From Chitinophaga pinensis (GTDB taxonomy: Bacteria; Bacteroidota; Bacteroidia; NS11-12g; UBA955): 64,000 nucleotides of DNA. The notes under the pieces are model-generated. The model did no database searches. It was given only the letters and a program-made list of their open reading frames with translations, and was not told the DNA's origin. Positions 62,077-64,000 of the stretch are shown piece after piece. The position numbers and the translations under genes were made by a program. The stretch covers positions 186,001 to 250,000 of the forward strand of contig CAMBXL010000003.1 of NCBI GenBank assembly GCA_945871905.1, read 5' to 3'. Numbering within the stretch: position 1 is the first letter of the stretch; each line of letters begins with the position of its first letter.

Positions 62077-62267
62077 AGAAAGGTCGGCCCTATTTGAAAA
62101 AATTAACATCATTTCAATAACAGCTGAACCGCTTTATCAAAACCAGGCTTTTTTACCCTAGTGGGATTTTTGGAATCTTGTATTCTGAGGACGTTAGAAG
62201 GTTGCGATTCCTGTGGAGGCTAAATCCTATTTATTTACGGATTTTTATCAAAACCGACCTTTCTTTT
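62077..62267 (+). ncRNA. Structured non-coding RNA candidate (6S-like?), about 190 nt
   Basis: The 246-bp gap between the MFS and response-regulator genes holds no ORF but has a promoter box, and the ends of the predicted transcript pair perfectly over 11 bp: AGAAAGGTCGG (62077-62087) with CCGACCTTTCT (62254-62264), followed by TTTTATTT as a terminator-like tail. Inside, GGAATC...GATTCC and AAATCC...GGATTT can form further helices and CCC-TAGT-GGG a small hairpin. A rod of this length with a closed terminal stem fits 6S RNA, which binds RNA polymerase; a 6S-Flavo-type RNA is known in this phylum. The family assignment is a guess; the structured transcript is well supported. Confidence 0.6.
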
Positions 62268-62303
62268 ATTTGAATTTTGTAGAGGAATAATTCGAGAAAA
62301 TTC

Positions 62304-63077
62304 TTAATCAAAGAACAATTGACTTTGATTTTTCATGTATTTCAGAAGTTCGCCTTTATCCACTCTTGAAATATTCATTTTACTGTCATCGCTAAAAACG
62401 ACAATTCCATCACCAAAGCTTTTTTGTATTTCCACAATTTTAGAAACATTGACAATATTGGATCTGTTTAACCTAAAAAAACAGTTGTTGATTAATTTTT
62501 CCTCAAAGAATTTCAGATTTTTGGAGGCGTGACATTTTTTCTCATCACCTTCGGTATAAAAGATGCAATAACTGCCATCAGATTCTATTCTAAGTATTTT
62601 TTTCACTTCGAGCAACAATGTCTTTTCGTGGGTATGAACTAAAATCTTTTTTTCTATTTGATTGGGATTATGAAATTCGTCAAATTCAGCTTTATCAACT
62701 TGACTTAAAAAAGAGTCTATACAATTTTTAAAATCATCAATGTCTATAGGTTTTAGCAAATAATCAAATACCTTCAACTTAAGGGCAGGCAGTCCATATT
62801 CAGCAAAATTTGACATGATAATAAATTGAGTTTTACGACCTGTATTCAACAATTCAATGAATTCTATTCCGGTCATTTTGGGCATTAGTACATCTATAAA
62901 AACTAAATCAATCGTGTTTTTTTCAACATATTGGTAGGTTTGTAAAGGGCTCGTGTAGCTGCATTCTACATTAAATCTGTTACCGTAATATTTTTCGAGC
63001 AAGTTCTCAATAAACTTAATGCTCTGTTTGTTGTCATCAATAATGACTACTTTTAGCTTGTTTTTTATTATTGTCAT
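62304..63077 (-). CDS. LytTR-family response regulator
   Basis: 257 residues. Receiver domain with the acidic pair IIDD (14-15), the phospho-acceptor Asp62 in FIDVLMPKMTG and the conserved Lys in DYLLKPIDID; then a LytTR DNA-binding domain (about 145-250: KILVHTHEKTLLLEVKKILRIESDGSYCIFYT...FFRLNRSNIVNVSKIVEI). Its start overlaps the kinase gene by 41 bp, so the two are a coupled two-component system. Confidence 0.95.
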   Translation of the reverse strand: MTIIKNKLKVVIIDDNKQSIKFIENLLEKYYGNRFNVECSYTSPLQTYQYVEKNTIDLVFIDVLMPKMTGIEFIELLNTGRKTQFIIMSNFAEYGLPALKLKVFDYLLKPIDIDDFKNCIDSFLSQVDKAEFDEFHNPNQIEKKILVHTHEKTLLLEVKKILRIESDGSYCIFYTEGDEKKCHASKNLKFFEEKLINNCFFRLNRSNIVNVSKIVEIQKSFGDGIVVFSDDSKMNISRVDKGELLKYMKNQSQLFFD

Positions 63078-64000
63078 TTGTAATTAGTGGTAAAGTTAAG
63101 TGGACAATAGTACCTTGCGAATCTGTTCTATTGGCTATTTCAAATTTCAGTGTTTTGTTAAATTTAACTTGTAATTGCTGAATCACAAGTTTTAAATTTT
63201 TGAAGCCATAAGAATCTTTTTTGAGTTCCGATGGTTTATAACCAATTCCATTGTCAATAATCTCTATTAGAAGATTATCGTAGGAGATATTTATATTAAT
63301 CTGTATAAATAAACTGCGGTTTAAATAGTCAGTAAAACCATGAATAAAAGCATTTTCTATTAATGGTTGTAATACATTGGTTGGAATTTGTATGTCTGAT
63401 AGTTTATGAAAAGTGCTAAATTCTTTGTGAACATGAAATTGAACAAACTGGTCTCTATTGATATTTTCTAATGCCACATAATCTCTTATAATACTAATTT
63501 CATTTTCTAAAGGCGTTATACTTTTTTCGGAATTAAAGAGCATATTTCTCATTACCTTACTAAATATTGAAATGAATTTTATAGATTTCTCATAATTACC
63601 ATCCATAATTGAGTTTTGAAGTCCAATGAGTGAATTGCTTAAATAATGGGGATTGATTTGAGTTCTTAATGCTTTCAATTCACTTTCTATAAGTTGCAAA
63701 TCTGATTTAATTTTTTCTTTTTTATTTCTATATATGATTCTACTTGTAATGATAAATGCAGATAGACCTGAAAAGAAATAAATAACAAAAGCAATTTTCG
63801 AAGCATACCATGGATGCAGGACATTTATAGTAATGATTTTATAACTTCTAGTGTCTAATGAACCTGTTTTTCTTAAATATATATTGTATTCCCCTCTTTT
63901 TAGGGAGTACAACTTTAATTTGTGATCTTCCAACGACTCCCAGTTAATGTTTAATTCAGGAATTTTATATTCTATGTTAGAGGATATTCCAAAATTGAAA
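63037..64000 (-). CDS. LytS-type sensor histidine kinase, partial (5' end outside window)
   Basis: The frame is open to the window edge; 321 codons including the stop are seen. The visible order is the end of a Y_Y_Y domain (GISSNIEYKIPELNINWESLE...LKRGEYNIYLRKTG), one membrane helix (ASKIAFVIYFFSGLSAFIITSRIIY), a His_kinase domain with the phospho-acceptor His in TQINPHYLSNSL, and the ATPase domain with ENAFIHGF and DNGIGY. Y_Y_Y domains normally follow a periplasmic beta-propeller, so the missing N-terminus probably carries one. It phosphorylates the LytTR regulator encoded next to it. Confidence 0.93.
   Translation of the reverse strand, partial: FNFGISSNIEYKIPELNINWESLEDHKLKLYSLKRGEYNIYLRKTGSLDTRSYKIITINVLHPWYASKIAFVIYFFSGLSAFIITSRIIYRNKKEKIKSDLQLIESELKALRTQINPHYLSNSLIGLQNSIMDGNYEKSIKFISIFSKVMRNMLFNSEKSITPLENEISIIRDYVALENINRDQFVQFHVHKEFSTFHKLSDIQIPTNVLQPLIENAFIHGFTDYLNRSLFIQININISYDNLLIEIIDNGIGYKPSELKKDSYGFKNLKLVIQQLQVKFNKTLKFEIANRTDSQGTIVHLTLPLITNDNNKKQAKSSHY

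Noticed and set aside
62150-62225. Possible tRNA or tmRNA (GGTTGCGATTCC resembles a T-arm)
   Set aside because: The T-loop has an extra base, there is no acceptor stem or anticodon arm at the right distance, and the end-to-end pairing fits a longer rod-like RNA better.

Overview
The window is a piece of a low-GC Bacteroidota chromosome, most likely from a Flavobacteriia- or Chitinophagia-like lineage. The signs are PorV/PorQ-type and type IX secretion (T9SS) C-terminal domains, SurA/parvulin and MoxR in a row, YtxJ (bacillithiol), DUF4271 next to HemD, DUF6263, DUF6787, THUMP-like methyltransferase, LytTR/His_kinase signalling, many small Cys-lipoproteins, and promoters of the Bacteroidota type (TAnnTTTG at -7). 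I see no rRNA, tRNA, CRISPR array or complete insertion sequence. Almost everything is ordinary chromosomal housekeeping and envelope biology.

Layout. 1-9.9 kb: a partial Pro/Glu-rich protein, thymidine kinase, an operon for Fe-S cluster handling (DUF6787, Mrp, NifU-like, UbiA-like), a PorV-like outer-membrane protein, the GTPase Der, DUF6263, a crotonase and TatD. 9.9-11.26 kb: a repeat-rich island holding one lipoprotein, several palindromic dispersed elements and a 28-bp nested inverted repeat. 11.3-19.3 kb: a ComA-like synthase, a TPR protein, a large secreted M1 peptidase with a probable C-terminal beta-barrel, a SET-domain/lysine-rich histone-H1-like gene pair, and a lipoprotein/phosphatase/glycosyltransferase cluster. 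19.4-25.8 kb: an Omp85-family protein, DUF4271, HemD, a THUMP-like methyltransferase, a mini-lipoprotein with YtxJ, OsmC and LipA. 26.7-41.9 kb: a T9SS-exported beta-propeller protein, PanC, an LUD protein, malic enzyme, a WD40 protein, a RidA protein, CysS, and the parvulin/lipoprotein/SurA/MoxR operon. 41.9-53.4 kb: FAD oxidoreductase, Dxs, MsrB, an AbiEii-type toxin-antitoxin pair, a sodium:solute symporter, an L,D-transpeptidase, PrmC and a glycosyltransferase/methyltransferase pair. 53.4-53.9 kb: a second repeat island. 53.9-64 kb: RibD, a DMT transporter, an Xre-Fic fusion, YigZ, an 801-residue secreted protein, an MFS exporter, a structured RNA candidate and a LytTR/histidine-kinase pair that runs off the end.

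Most notable: (1) a SET-domain protein lysine methyltransferase gene directly followed by a Lys/Ala/Pro repeat H1-like gene, suggesting writer and substrate; (2) at least five genes whose start codon lies exactly 4 nt after a TAnnTTTG box, so leaderless transcripts are expected, one of them (ribD) apparently starting with ATT; two more genes (UbiA-like, THUMP-like methyltransferase) also seem to need ATT starts; (3) a roughly 190-nt RNA candidate at 62077-62267 with its own promoter and an 11-bp closing stem, possibly 6S-like; (4) an 82-bp hairpin element in two full copies and one half copy. Functions are assigned by reading motifs; no database search was possible.
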